A stretch of DNA of 64,000 nucleotides, taken from positions 1 to 64,000 of the forward strand of contig UQVO01000002.1 of assembly GCA_900544575.1 (NCBI GenBank), in the 5' to 3' direction. Shown one piece after another: positions 38,673 to 48,196 of this stretch. The notes beneath the pieces are model-generated. The model was not told the origin of the DNA, ran no database searches, and saw only the letters and a program-made list of their open reading frames with translations. This DNA is from an uncultured Eubacteriales bacterium. Its GTDB lineage: Bacteria > Bacillota > Clostridia > Christensenellales > CAG-917. Both the position numbers and the translations under genes were made by a program. Position 1 is the first letter of the stretch, and each line of letters begins with the position of its first letter.

Positions 38673-41087
38673 TCAGCGTAGATATCCGCCGAAAATATTC
38701 TGCCGTGTGTCGGGCAGAAAATCCGGGAAGCAGCTTTCGGAGAGCGTGCCTATGACCGTGCCGTCGCCGCCCGCGACGGACATCTGTACGGTGTAAGTCA
38801 CTTTTCCGCCGAAAGAAAAGGGGCTGTGGCGGAGTGCCACGACGGAGTCCGCGTACGCTTCGCCGTCAGCTTCGGGGTTTTGAACGGAGCCCGAACACGA
38901 AGCGGAGCGAGGAACAAAACCGTCCGTTTGCGAATATACGGCGACGATTTCCGTCCCGAGAGCGTCTTCGCAAAGTATCGTGTAATCGAAAGCGGGTTCG
39001 GCGCTCAACGTGAGGGTGACGTCCGCGCCTTCCGCGGCGAGCGAGAAAGCGGGAGCGGGGCGCGCAAAGCGCGAGCCGCCGTCGTCCGCGCGGTATTTCA
39101 GGGCGAACAGTTCCTGCCGTCTGTATTCGCGCGGGGTGGAAGGCAGGGCGAGAGTGGCTTTGCGGTTGCGGAACGTGGAATATGTGTCCACTTCCTCACG
39201 CACCACCGTGCGGGGCAGCGTAAACGGGGAGGGCGTTTCGTCCGAGTAAATCCTGCGCCAGATGTCCGCCGCGTGGCGGGTGGGATGTCCGCCGCCGAGT
39301 TCCGTCATTTTGTCCGCTCCGTGCCATACGGCGAGGGTATGTTCGGTGGTGTAGCTCACGCTCCACGCGTCCGTGTTGAATTCCGCGTCTTTCTGCACCG
39401 TGCCCGTCTTTCCCGCGACCGCAAAGGGCAGGGAAGAAAGCGTCCTCGCGGTGCCCGACTTGACCGTGTCGACAAGGCAGTCCGTGACGAGCGCCGCCGT
39501 CGCGGGGGAAAAGACCTGTTTTGCTGTGATGTCCGCCGTGCGGATTTTGCTGCCGTTTTCCGCTATACAGCGCACGAAATGGGGGCGGATATAGTTGCCT
39601 TCGCGCGCAAGGGCGGAGTACGCGCCCGCAAGCAGACGAGGGTTGAGTCCTTTCGAGGTTGCGCCGAGCGCGAAAGCGAGATTGTCGTCCGCTTCCGTGA
39701 CGGGAAGACCGAGTGCGGCGCAGTAATCCAGCGCGCGTTCCGTTCCGACGTACGTCAGCACTTTGACCGCCGCCGTGTTCATTGATTTTTTTATCGCTTC
39801 GCGCGGCGTGGTGTCGCCGTAATACACTCCGCCGAAATTGTCGGGAGAGTAGCCCCCGAAGTCCGTTTTTTCGTCGCGCAGGGGCGTGGCGAGCGTAATC
39901 GCACCCGTATCCAGCGCGGGAGCGTACACCGCAAGCGGTTTCATCACGGAGCCGCCCTGACGGGAGATTTCGTAGCCGAGAGTGCAGTAATAAGCGGAAA
40001 TTTCTCCCGTTGCGTTGTCAATAAGCACCGCCGAGCCGCCCACGCCGTCCGCGGAATAATGGGAGCGGTCCGCCGTTTCTTCCGCGACGCTTTTCTGCAT
40101 TTCGGGGTCGAATGCCGTCATTATGACCAGCCCCGAATTTTGCAGTTTGTATTCCGTCATACCGAGCATTTCGCACGCTTCGCGCACGGCGGCGTTCACA
40201 TACTGCGAAGTGTAGTCCCGAGAGTTTTCCTCCGTCCGCGCAAGGCGCATTTTCTCCGCCTTTGCGGCGTCGCGTTCTCCCTCGGTGAGATAGCCCTCCG
40301 AGCACATCACGTCAAGCACGAGATTCCGCCGTTCGGTCGCATTTTCAAGGCTGTTTTTCGGCGAATAGCGCGACGGATTTTTCAGTATGCCCGCGAGGGT
40401 CGCCGCCTGCGCAACCGTAAGCTCTTCGGGAGAGCAGCCGAAATATACGCGGCTGGCGTCGTTTATGCCGTACGCACCCGCACCGAAATAAATGACGGAG
40501 AGATACATTGCGAGTATCTCGTCTTTGGTGTATTTTTCCTCGATTTTGGTCGCGATTGCGATTTCTTTGAGCTTGCGCTTCAATGTGCGTTCGGAGCTCA
40601 GATGCGTGTTTTTGACGAGCTGCTGCGTGATTGTGGACGCGCCCTCAACGGTTTTGCCCGCTTTGAGATTTGCCGCAAGCGCGCGCAGTATGCCTCTGAC
40701 GTCATAGCCTTTGTGGGAATAAAACCGCCTGTCTTCGAGGGCGACGAAAGCGTTTTTGACGTGTGCGGGCAGCGAGTCGGGGTCGACGTAGCCGTCGGCG
40801 ACGTAAGGTATCTCTTCGCCGTATCTGTCCAGCACCGTAGGCACGGCAGTCGCAGTCGGAAGCAGCGCCGCGTCGAACTCCGCCTTTTTCGCCCATTCGG
40901 TGAAACCGATGTATCCGCCGAGCGCGGCAAGTCCTGCGACAAGCACAAGCGCCGCACACGTCACGGCAACTATTCGCAAAATCTTTTTGCCGCGGGACGG
41001 CTTTTTGTTTTCGCCGAGTTTTTCGCGCCCTTTGTTTTCCTTTTCCGCCGCGCTCTCCGCGCCGCTTTTCTCGCCTGGTTTTTTCAT
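38673..41087 (-). CDS. Class A penicillin-binding protein (PBP1A-type)
   Basis: Bifunctional peptidoglycan synthase of 804 residues. A charged cytoplasmic N-terminus (about 1-35) and one membrane helix (about 36-60) lead to the GT51 glycosyltransferase with ALEDRRFYSHKGYD and GASTITQQLVKNTHLSSERTLKRKLKE. The transpeptidase follows with SVMK, SMN and KTGT. The last 150 residues are beta-rich with no assigned domain. No ribosome site precedes the ATG at 41087. The gene is monocistronic, between two terminators and a divergent miaB. Confidence 0.95.
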   Translation of the reverse strand: MKKPGEKSGAESAAEKENKGREKLGENKKPSRGKKILRIVAVTCAALVLVAGLAALGGYIGFTEWAKKAEFDAALLPTATAVPTVLDRYGEEIPYVADGYVDPDSLPAHVKNAFVALEDRRFYSHKGYDVRGILRALAANLKAGKTVEGASTITQQLVKNTHLSSERTLKRKLKEIAIATKIEEKYTKDEILAMYLSVIYFGAGAYGINDASRVYFGCSPEELTVAQAATLAGILKNPSRYSPKNSLENATERRNLVLDVMCSEGYLTEGERDAAKAEKMRLARTEENSRDYTSQYVNAAVREACEMLGMTEYKLQNSGLVIMTAFDPEMQKSVAEETADRSHYSADGVGGSAVLIDNATGEISAYYCTLGYEISRQGGSVMKPLAVYAPALDTGAITLATPLRDEKTDFGGYSPDNFGGVYYGDTTPREAIKKSMNTAAVKVLTYVGTERALDYCAALGLPVTEADDNLAFALGATSKGLNPRLLAGAYSALAREGNYIRPHFVRCIAENGSKIRTADITAKQVFSPATAALVTDCLVDTVKSGTARTLSSLPFAVAGKTGTVQKDAEFNTDAWSVSYTTEHTLAVWHGADKMTELGGGHPTRHAADIWRRIYSDETPSPFTLPRTVVREEVDTYSTFRNRKATLALPSTPREYRRQELFALKYRADDGGSRFARPAPAFSLAAEGADVTLTLSAEPAFDYTILCEDALGTEIVAVYSQTDGFVPRSASCSGSVQNPEADGEAYADSVVALRHSPFSFGGKVTYTVQMSVAGGDGTVIGTLSESCFPDFLPDTRQNIFGGYLR
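40968..40981 (+). repeat. 14-base motif AACTATTCGCAAAA, copy 2
   Basis: Exact copy inside the PBP gene, in the codons for the membrane helix. Confidence 0.5.
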
Positions 41088-41098
41088 TGAAATTATTA

Positions 41099-41127
41099 TT
41101 GTGTTTTCGCCGTTTTTTATGTATAAT
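41099..41127 (+). promoter_or_regulatory. Promoter of miaB-mutS-mutL-miaA
   Basis: TTGTGT (41099-41104), 17-base spacer, TATAAT (41122-41127), 49 bases before the miaB ATG. Confidence 0.7.
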
Positions 41128-41176
41128 TACTTAATCGGTAATTCGTAATCACGCGCGCAAACGCGCAAAGGAAGCA

Positions 41177-42523
41177 ATGCGTTACAAAATCGTCACATAC
41201 GGCTGTCAGATGAACGTGCACGAGTCCGAAAAGCTCGCGGGTATGCTGGAAGGTATGGGCGCCGTCCCCGCGGCGGAGGGGGAGAGCGCGGACGTCATAG
41301 TCTTCAACACCTGCTGCATACGCGACAACGCCGAGCGCCGCGCGCTCGGAAACATCGGTGTCGTGAAAGCCGAAAAGAAGAAAAATCCCGCCCTTGTCAT
41401 CGCCGTATGCGGCTGTATGACCCAGCAGGACGGTATGGCGGACACCATAAAGCAGAGATATCCGTATGTCGACATCGTGCTCGGCACGCGAAACATTTCG
41501 CGCCTGCCCGAAGAGATTGACAAAGTGCTGCGCACGCGTGCCGCCGCGAAAAAGTCATCGAAACGGTACCGCGCATTCGACACGTCCTGCGTGCCCGATT
41601 ATCTTGCCGCCGACGAGTCCACGCCCGTGACACGCACGAGTTTTCCCAACGCCTGGGTGAACATAATCTACGGCTGCAACAATTTCTGCACCTACTGCAT
41701 TGTGCCGTATGTGCGCGGCAGAGAGCTTTCGCGTCCGATGTCTTCCGTCCTCGACGAGGTCAGACGCGCCGTGGACGCGGGTTACGGAGAGATAACCCTG
41801 CTCGGTCAGAACGTGAACTCTTACGGGCACGACCTGACGGGCGGAGAGAGTTTTGCCGGGCTGCTGCGCGCCATAGACCGCATAGAAGGAAAATTCCGCG
41901 TGCGGTTTATGACCTCCCATCCCAAGGACCTGACGGCGGAAGTCGTGGACGCAATGGCGTCCTCGGACAAGATATGTTCCAACATCCATCTCCCCGTGCA
42001 GTCGGGGTCGGACAAGGTGCTGAAAGATATGAACCGCCGCTATACGCGCGAAAAGTATTTTTCGCTCGTTTCGATGCTCCGCGAAGCGATGCCCGACATC
42101 GGCATCACCACGGACGTGATGGTGGGGTTTCCCACGGAGAGCGAGGAAGATTTCCTGGATACGATGGATTTGGTGCGGCGGGTGCGTTTCTCGAACGCTT
42201 TCACTTTCATTTATTCGCCGCGTGGAGGCACTCCCGCGGCGGCAATGCCGCAGATACCTTACGAGGTGAAAAGACGGCGCATAGGCGAGCTCATCGCCTT
42301 GCAGAACTCCGTGACAAAAGAGCTCTCGGAGGATTACATAGGAAAAACGTACGAGGTGCTTGCCGAAGACGTTTCCGAAAAACACGAGAATATGCTGTGC
42401 GGCAGAACGGAGAGCGGCAGACTCGTCACTTTTGCGGGTGACGCGGGGCTTGTCGGCTCCTTCGTCGACGTGCGGATTACCGAGGCGCGTTCCGCGTCGC
42501 TGTTCGGACACATAAGCGGGTGA
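41177..42523 (+). CDS. miaB: tRNA-2-methylthio-N6-isopentenyladenosine synthase MiaB
   Basis: Radical-SAM methylthiotransferase acting on i6A37 of tRNA. 448 residues: N-terminal UPF0004 domain with three cluster cysteines (YGCQMN, NTCCIRDNAE, CGCMTQQ), radical-SAM motif CNNFCTYC in YGCNNFCTYCIVPYVRGRE, and a C-terminal TRAM domain. AAAGGAAG precedes the ATG. miaA, which makes its substrate, is three genes downstream in the same run. Confidence 0.97.
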   Translation: MRYKIVTYGCQMNVHESEKLAGMLEGMGAVPAAEGESADVIVFNTCCIRDNAERRALGNIGVVKAEKKKNPALVIAVCGCMTQQDGMADTIKQRYPYVDIVLGTRNISRLPEEIDKVLRTRAAAKKSSKRYRAFDTSCVPDYLAADESTPVTRTSFPNAWVNIIYGCNNFCTYCIVPYVRGRELSRPMSSVLDEVRRAVDAGYGEITLLGQNVNSYGHDLTGGESFAGLLRAIDRIEGKFRVRFMTSHPKDLTAEVVDAMASSDKICSNIHLPVQSGSDKVLKDMNRRYTREKYFSLVSMLREAMPDIGITTDVMVGFPTESEEDFLDTMDLVRRVRFSNAFTFIYSPRGGTPAAAMPQIPYEVKRRRIGELIALQNSVTKELSEDYIGKTYEVLAEDVSEKHENMLCGRTESGRLVTFAGDAGLVGSFVDVRITEARSASLFGHISG

Positions 42524-42527
42524 CTTT

Positions 42528-45173
42528 ATGGATGTTGACGTGAGCAAACTCTCGCCGATGATGCAGAGATATTTCGAAATCAAATCGAACTATCCCGACT
42601 GTCTGCTGTTTTTCAGGCTGGGCGATTTTTACGAAATGTTTTTCGACGACGCGGAGACCGCTTCCCGCGTGCTCGACCTTACGCTGACGGGACGCGACTG
42701 CGGAATGAAGGACAAACGCGCGCCTATGTGCGGCGTGCCTTACCACGCCGTCGACAATTACATCCGCAGACTCATAGATGCGGGGTTCAGGGTCGCCATC
42801 TGCGAACAGCTCACCGACCCCGCGACGTCGAAAGGAATGCTGGAACGCGACGTCGTGCGTGTGGTCACCCCCGGCACGCTGATTGAGGAAGACATCCTCG
42901 ACGAAAAAGCGACGAATTATCTTGCCTCCGTCTATCTCAGGGGGGACGCGTTCGGGCTTGCGTGGTCGGACATCAGCACGGGAGAATTCTGCGTGTACGA
43001 ATATGCGGGCGAAGACTGGCGCGCAAGGCTTTCCGACGTGCTGTCTTCCGTGCGCCCGTCCGAATTCGTCTGCAACGAAGATTTCGTCGGCGCATACGCG
43101 TCCGTGCCGTATTTCACCGCGTCGGACGCCAGACCGCATTGTTATCACGATTTCGCCTATTATTTCCCCACCGCGGAAAAGAAGCTGAAAGAAGCGCTCG
43201 GAGTCGCTTCGCTCGCCGCGTTCGAGTGTGACGACAAACCGTTTGCGGTGTCCGCCGCGGGCGGACTTTGCGAATATCTTTCGCAGACGCAGAAACGCAC
43301 TCTTGCGCAGTTAAACAGCCTGGCTTATCTTCACGACACGTCGTTTATGCTGCTGGACGCCGCCACGCGGCGCAATCTCGAAATCACGGCACGCGCTCGC
43401 GACGGGAAAAAGACGGGTTCTTTGCTCGGCGTGCTGGACAAGACGTCCACGGCAATGGGCGCGCGTACTCTCCGCGCGTGGCTGGACCGTCCGCTGCGCG
43501 ACGAAAAAGCGATAAATGCCAGGCTCGGCGCGGTGGAAGCGCTTGTCGCGTCGCGCGCGGTGCGTGACAAGCTGAACGAATTGCTGGGCGACATCCGCGA
43601 TTTGGAGCGGCTCAGCGGCAGGATTGCATACGGCAACGCTTCGCCGTCCGTGCTGATTGCCGTGTCCGATACGCTCAATGTGCTTCCCGCGCTCAAAAAG
43701 GTTGCGGCGGAGCTCAAAGACCCGACCCTGAAAAAGATAGTCGCGGACATCGACCCGCTTCCCGAAGAAGCGGCGGTGCTCAACGCCGCTTTGGAGCGCG
43801 TCAACAGAAAGATTGACAAGGGCAAAGACGGCTCGGCGGGTTATGTCATAAAGAGAGGCTACGACGAGAAACTGGACGAACTGAGGGATATCAAGACGAC
43901 CGCAAAACAATGGATTGTCAATCTCGAAGAGCGTGAACGCGAAGCAACGGGAATACGCGGACTGAAAGTGAAATACAACCGCGTCTTCGGTTATTTCATC
44001 GAGGTGACCAACTCCTTCCTCGACAAGGTGCCGTACCGTTATCAGCGCAAGCAGACGCTGGTCGGTTCCGAGAGGTTTGTGACGGACGAGCTCAAAGAGC
44101 TCGAAACCCGCATCCTCAGCGCGGACGAAGAGGCGGACGCGCTCGAAAACCGCATTTTCGAGGAGCTCAAACAGATGCTGCTGTCCGGAACAGGCTGCTT
44201 GCAGAGGACGGCGCGCGCTCTTGCGGCGCTGGACGTGCTGGTTTCCTTTGCGTCCGTTGCGGTGAGAAACAATTACGTCAGGCCGGTCATCGGCAAAAAA
44301 GTCAAGGCCATAGACATACGCGAAGGCAGGCACCCCGTCGTGGAAACGCTTATGCCTCACGGCTCGTATGTGCCGAACGACACTCTTCTGGACGGCGGCG
44401 ACAACCGCACGATTATCATCACGGGCCCGAATATGGCGGGCAAAAGCACCTATATGCGGCAGGTCGCGCTCATTACGCTGATGGCGCACGTCGGTTCTTT
44501 TGTGCCGGCAAAGAGCGCGGAAATTACGCTTACGGACAGGATTTTCACCCGTATAGGCGCAAGCGACGACCTTTCGGGCGGACAGTCCACGTTTATGGTG
44601 GAAATGATTGAGGTCGCAACGATACTCAATTACGCCACGTCTTCCTCGCTGCTCGTGCTCGACGAGATAGGACGCGGCACTTCCACTTACGACGGGCTCA
44701 GCATTGCGTGGGCGGTGCTGGAATACATCACTTCCGAAATCCGCGCCAAGACGCTTTTCGCCACCCACTTCCACGAGCTCACCGACGCCGAGAGTTTCGG
44801 CGGCGTGAAGAATTATCGCGTGCTTGTCAGCGAAGCGGGCGGAAAGATAGTTTTTCTGCATAAGATTGCGCGGGGCAGCGCGTCCAGGAGCTTCGGCGTG
44901 GAAGTCGCGTCGATAGCGGGCGTGAAAAAGAGCGTAATCGAGCACGCGCGGCGCATAATGAACGAGCTTGAAAGACAGGCGAAGGACCGCGACTCCAACC
45001 GTATACTTATGGCGTCGCGCTCCGAAACGAAATCCGTTCAGACAAGCCTTTTCGACAAAGAGGAATCCGAAGTGGAAAAAGAACTCAAAGACATCGACGT
45101 CGACAATCTCACGCCGCTGCAGGCGCTCACGGTGCTGAGCGACCTGAAAAAGAAACTCGGAGGGCGCGGCTGA
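42528..45173 (+). CDS. mutS: DNA mismatch repair protein MutS
   Basis: Mismatch recognition ATPase, 881 residues. The N-terminal mismatch-binding motif is FYEMFF (in LGDFYEMFFDDA), the Walker A is TGPNMAGKSTYMRQ, the signature is DLSGGQSTFMVEM and Walker B is LLVLDEIGRGTSTYDG. A C-terminal acidic region (FDKEESEVEKELKDIDVDNLTPLQALTVLSDLKKKL) is the usual tetramerisation/beta-clamp end. It starts four bases after miaB and overlaps mutL by one base. Confidence 0.97.
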   Translation: MDVDVSKLSPMMQRYFEIKSNYPDCLLFFRLGDFYEMFFDDAETASRVLDLTLTGRDCGMKDKRAPMCGVPYHAVDNYIRRLIDAGFRVAICEQLTDPATSKGMLERDVVRVVTPGTLIEEDILDEKATNYLASVYLRGDAFGLAWSDISTGEFCVYEYAGEDWRARLSDVLSSVRPSEFVCNEDFVGAYASVPYFTASDARPHCYHDFAYYFPTAEKKLKEALGVASLAAFECDDKPFAVSAAGGLCEYLSQTQKRTLAQLNSLAYLHDTSFMLLDAATRRNLEITARARDGKKTGSLLGVLDKTSTAMGARTLRAWLDRPLRDEKAINARLGAVEALVASRAVRDKLNELLGDIRDLERLSGRIAYGNASPSVLIAVSDTLNVLPALKKVAAELKDPTLKKIVADIDPLPEEAAVLNAALERVNRKIDKGKDGSAGYVIKRGYDEKLDELRDIKTTAKQWIVNLEEREREATGIRGLKVKYNRVFGYFIEVTNSFLDKVPYRYQRKQTLVGSERFVTDELKELETRILSADEEADALENRIFEELKQMLLSGTGCLQRTARALAALDVLVSFASVAVRNNYVRPVIGKKVKAIDIREGRHPVVETLMPHGSYVPNDTLLDGGDNRTIIITGPNMAGKSTYMRQVALITLMAHVGSFVPAKSAEITLTDRIFTRIGASDDLSGGQSTFMVEMIEVATILNYATSSSLLVLDEIGRGTSTYDGLSIAWAVLEYITSEIRAKTLFATHFHELTDAESFGGVKNYRVLVSEAGGKIVFLHKIARGSASRSFGVEVASIAGVKKSVIEHARRIMNELERQAKDRDSNRILMASRSETKSVQTSLFDKEESEVEKELKDIDVDNLTPLQALTVLSDLKKKLGGRG

Positions 45174-47119
45174 TGGGCAGGATAAATCTTCTCGGTCCCG
45201 GCGTGTTTAATATGATATCCGCCGGCGAAGTGGTCGAAAGACCTTCTTCCGTGGTCAAGGAGCTTGTCGAAAACAGCATCGATGCAGGCGCAACGGAGAT
45301 TTCCGTCTTCATAGAAGACGGCGGCATAAGGCGCATATCCGTCAGCGACAACGGCTCGGGCATTTTGAAAGACGATATGCGCGCCGCGTTTCTGCCGCAC
45401 GCCACCAGCAAACTCTGCGAAATTGCGGACCTCGATACGATAGCCACGCTCGGCTTCCGCGGAGAGGCGCTCGCAAGCATAGCGTCCGTCAGCGAGGTGA
45501 CTTTGGTGTCGCGCGCGGACGGCGCGGATGCCGCACGGAAAATCAGATTGGAAGCGGGTAAGGTGACGGAAGAGAGCGAAGACAGCCGTGCAAAAGGCAC
45601 GTCCGTCACGGTCGAAAACCTCTTTTTCAACACTCCCGCGCGTCTTAAATTCCTGAAAAAAGCGTCAACCGAACAGGGATATGTCGAAGACGCGGTCGAA
45701 AAAATCGTGCTTGCAAATCCCTCTCTCAAAATTACGCTTACTTCCGAAAAAGGCGTGTTGCTGGCGCATGACGGCGGCAATCTTGCCGACGCGATGGCGG
45801 ATGTCTATCCCCATCTCGATATGTCGCGTTTTATCGCCGTGGACAGGGTCTCTTCTTCCGGCGTGAGGGTGAGCGGCTATGTTTCGGCAGTCGATTACAC
45901 CGCGCCGACCAGGTCCAGACAGACCGTAATAGTCAACGGGCGCGTCGTGGAAAACGACACGGTTTCCGCCGCCGTCGACAAAGCCTACCGCGATTATCTC
46001 GTCAAACGCACCTTCCCGATGTACGTCCTGGACGTCATAGTGCCTTTCGACGAAGTGGACGTCAACGTACATCCCGCCAAGGCGGAAGTGCGTTTCCGCA
46101 ACAAAAACGCCGTTTTCGGCGCTGTTTTCCGTGCCGTAGACGAGGCGATAAAAGCGTCTTTCGGCAGCGAAAAACACGGGTTTTCGCCCGTTTCGACGGG
46201 CTCGGCGGATGCCGCCTCAACATACGAACAGACGGCGATTGACACCGCCGCGCTCTTCGGCGATATGCCCGAAAACACTTCCTCCGACAGGCTCGGCGCA
46301 AAGGAAAATCCCGTCCGCGACCTGCCTTTCAATCTCGGTTCGCTGCGCGGCATAGGCGTTTCCCGTGCGGGACGCGCGGCGGAAAAACGCATCCCGTCTT
46401 ACGAAATCGACGGCGCGCATCTTTACGGCGGCACGCCCGCGGACGGCAAAGACGATTTGTACGACGACGCCTATGCGCTGTCAAAGATATCCGAAGACGA
46501 GGATAAGGATTTTGCGAATAGTTCCAACACGCGGTTCAGACTTTTCGACGGAGAGGTCGTCGGACAGGTTTTCGACACCTATCTCATAGTCGAACGCGCC
46601 GACGTCGTTTACGTCATCGACCAGCACGCCGCGCACGAGCGCGTGCTTTACGACAAACTTTCCGCAAGTCTGTCGTCCGAGTTTTCGCAATCTTTGCTCA
46701 TTCCGTACAAACTCCGCCTTTCGGGCGCGGAAGAGGAGTACTTTGACAAAATTATGCCCGCGCTCAACGATATGGGTTTTGCCATAGAAAAGAAGCCCGG
46801 CAGTTATCTCGTTTACGCCGTGCCCGAGCCGGTTGTCAGGATGAACATCGAAAAATTCGTCGCCGCACTCTTCGAAAATATGCTGGACGACGGCGAATTG
46901 AAGCTGACCGACCTGTTGAAAGACGTCGTATGCCGCGACGCCTGCCGCGCGGCAATCAAAGGCGGCGAACATCTGACCAGACGGCAGATAGAATACGTGC
47001 TTTCCAATCTCATCGACGAGGAAGGCAATCTTCCGCAGAAATGTCCGCACGGCAGACCTGCGGTGGTCGCGCTCACGAAGCGTGATTTCGAAAAGATGTT
47101 TATGCGGGTGGTCGGATGA
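45173..47119 (+). CDS. mutL: DNA mismatch repair endonuclease MutL
   Basis: 648 residues. The GHKL ATPase is N-terminal (ENSIDAGATEISVFIEDGG, SDNGSGI, GFRGEALASIAS). The C-terminal endonuclease domain has DQHAAHERVLYDK, ACRAAIKGG and CPHGRP, so the metal site of nicking-type MutL is present. The last acidic position of the DQHA motif is Asp where Glu is usual. A variable Asp/Ser-rich linker (about 330-450) joins the halves. It contains a copy of the AACTATTCGCAAAA motif (46510-46523). It overlaps miaA by four bases. Confidence 0.96.
   Translation: MGRINLLGPGVFNMISAGEVVERPSSVVKELVENSIDAGATEISVFIEDGGIRRISVSDNGSGILKDDMRAAFLPHATSKLCEIADLDTIATLGFRGEALASIASVSEVTLVSRADGADAARKIRLEAGKVTEESEDSRAKGTSVTVENLFFNTPARLKFLKKASTEQGYVEDAVEKIVLANPSLKITLTSEKGVLLAHDGGNLADAMADVYPHLDMSRFIAVDRVSSSGVRVSGYVSAVDYTAPTRSRQTVIVNGRVVENDTVSAAVDKAYRDYLVKRTFPMYVLDVIVPFDEVDVNVHPAKAEVRFRNKNAVFGAVFRAVDEAIKASFGSEKHGFSPVSTGSADAASTYEQTAIDTAALFGDMPENTSSDRLGAKENPVRDLPFNLGSLRGIGVSRAGRAAEKRIPSYEIDGAHLYGGTPADGKDDLYDDAYALSKISEDEDKDFANSSNTRFRLFDGEVVGQVFDTYLIVERADVVYVIDQHAAHERVLYDKLSASLSSEFSQSLLIPYKLRLSGAEEEYFDKIMPALNDMGFAIEKKPGSYLVYAVPEPVVRMNIEKFVAALFENMLDDGELKLTDLLKDVVCRDACRAAIKGGEHLTRRQIEYVLSNLIDEEGNLPQKCPHGRPAVVALTKRDFEKMFMRVVG
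46510..46523 (-). repeat. 14-base motif AACTATTCGCAAAA, copy 3
   Basis: Exact copy on the minus strand inside the linker-coding part of mutL. Confidence 0.5.
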
Positions 47120-48060
47120 ACGAGTTTTCCGCACCGCACGCAGTTTTCGTGATGGGACCGACCGCCTCCGGCAAGTCGGAGTTCGCATTTCGGCTTGCGA
47201 AGGAAGAAAACGGGGTCGTAATTTCCGCGGACAGTATGCAGATATACCGCGGACTCGACGTCGGCACCGCCAAGGAAAGCCCCGCACGCCGTGCGGAAGT
47301 TCCGCACGCGATGATAGACGTTGCGGACTATGACGAAGAGTTTTCCGTCGCGCGCTACCGCGACGAGGCGGTGCAAGCGGGGCTTGCGGTGCTGCGGAAC
47401 GGAAAATTGCCCGTGTTTGCGGGCGGCACGGGGCTTTATTTCGAAGCGCTGTTTTATCCGATGAGTTTCGGCAGAACGGACAAAAATCCCGCATTGCGCG
47501 CGGAACTCGAAAAGGAATATGCCGAAAACGGCGGCGCATATATGCTGGGCAGACTGAAAGAAGTTGACCCCGATACTGCGGACAGACTGCATCCCAACGA
47601 TGCAAAACGCGTTGTGCGCGCGCTGGAAATCGCGCTTTCCGGCGGGACGCCGATGTCGCAGACCGCAGACAGCCGCGAAGACCCCGACGTCATAGCGGTG
47701 GGTTTCCGTCCGTCCGACCGCGCGGAGCTTTACGCGCGCATAAACGCGCGCACGGAACAAATGTTTGCACAGGGGCTCGCCGAAGAAATCGCACGGATTG
47801 CTCCCGATTTTTCCTTGCAGAGTATGCAGGCAATAGGATACAGGGAGTTTGCGCCGTATGCAGACCGCTTTTCGGACGGAAAACCCAATATGACCGCCGC
47901 AGAGCTTTCCGCCGTGTGCGACAGAATAAAACAGGACACCCGCAATTACGCAAAGCGCCAGCTCACCTGGTTCAGGCGCTACAAATTCGTCGAGTGGTTC
48001 GAAATCGGCGATTTTGACGGTGCAATGAGATATGTGCGCGAGAGATTGCGCGGCGCATAA
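47116..48060 (+). CDS. miaA: tRNA dimethylallyltransferase MiaA
   Basis: Adds an isopentenyl group to A37 of tRNAs reading UNN codons, the first step before MiaB. 314 residues; P-loop GPTASGKSEFA, substrate segments ISADSMQIYRGLDVGTAK and PHAMIDV, GGTGLYFEALFYP, and the C-terminal QSMQAIGYREF followed by KQDTRNYAKRQLTWFRR. It overlaps mutL by four bases. Confidence 0.97.
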   Translation: MNEFSAPHAVFVMGPTASGKSEFAFRLAKEENGVVISADSMQIYRGLDVGTAKESPARRAEVPHAMIDVADYDEEFSVARYRDEAVQAGLAVLRNGKLPVFAGGTGLYFEALFYPMSFGRTDKNPALRAELEKEYAENGGAYMLGRLKEVDPDTADRLHPNDAKRVVRALEIALSGGTPMSQTADSREDPDVIAVGFRPSDRAELYARINARTEQMFAQGLAEEIARIAPDFSLQSMQAIGYREFAPYADRFSDGKPNMTAAELSAVCDRIKQDTRNYAKRQLTWFRRYKFVEWFEIGDFDGAMRYVRERLRGA

Positions 48061-48150
48061 GCGGCGCAGGGCAGTTTCGCCTGAAAACGTGCGTATGTTC
48101 AGACATTGCGGACGGAGTGACAATAAAACGGTGCAAAAACGTGCCAAACA

Positions 48151-48180
48151 ATTCTAAAAAACCGAAAAAACGAGAATACT
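48151..48180 (+). repeat. TTCT-N17-AGAATAC motif, copy B
   Basis: ATTCT, 17 A-rich bases, AGAATACT, ending 16 bases before the start codon of the following gene. Same spacing as copies at 28517 and 36769. Confidence 0.6.
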
Positions 48181-48196
48181 TCGAGGGTCAACCCAA

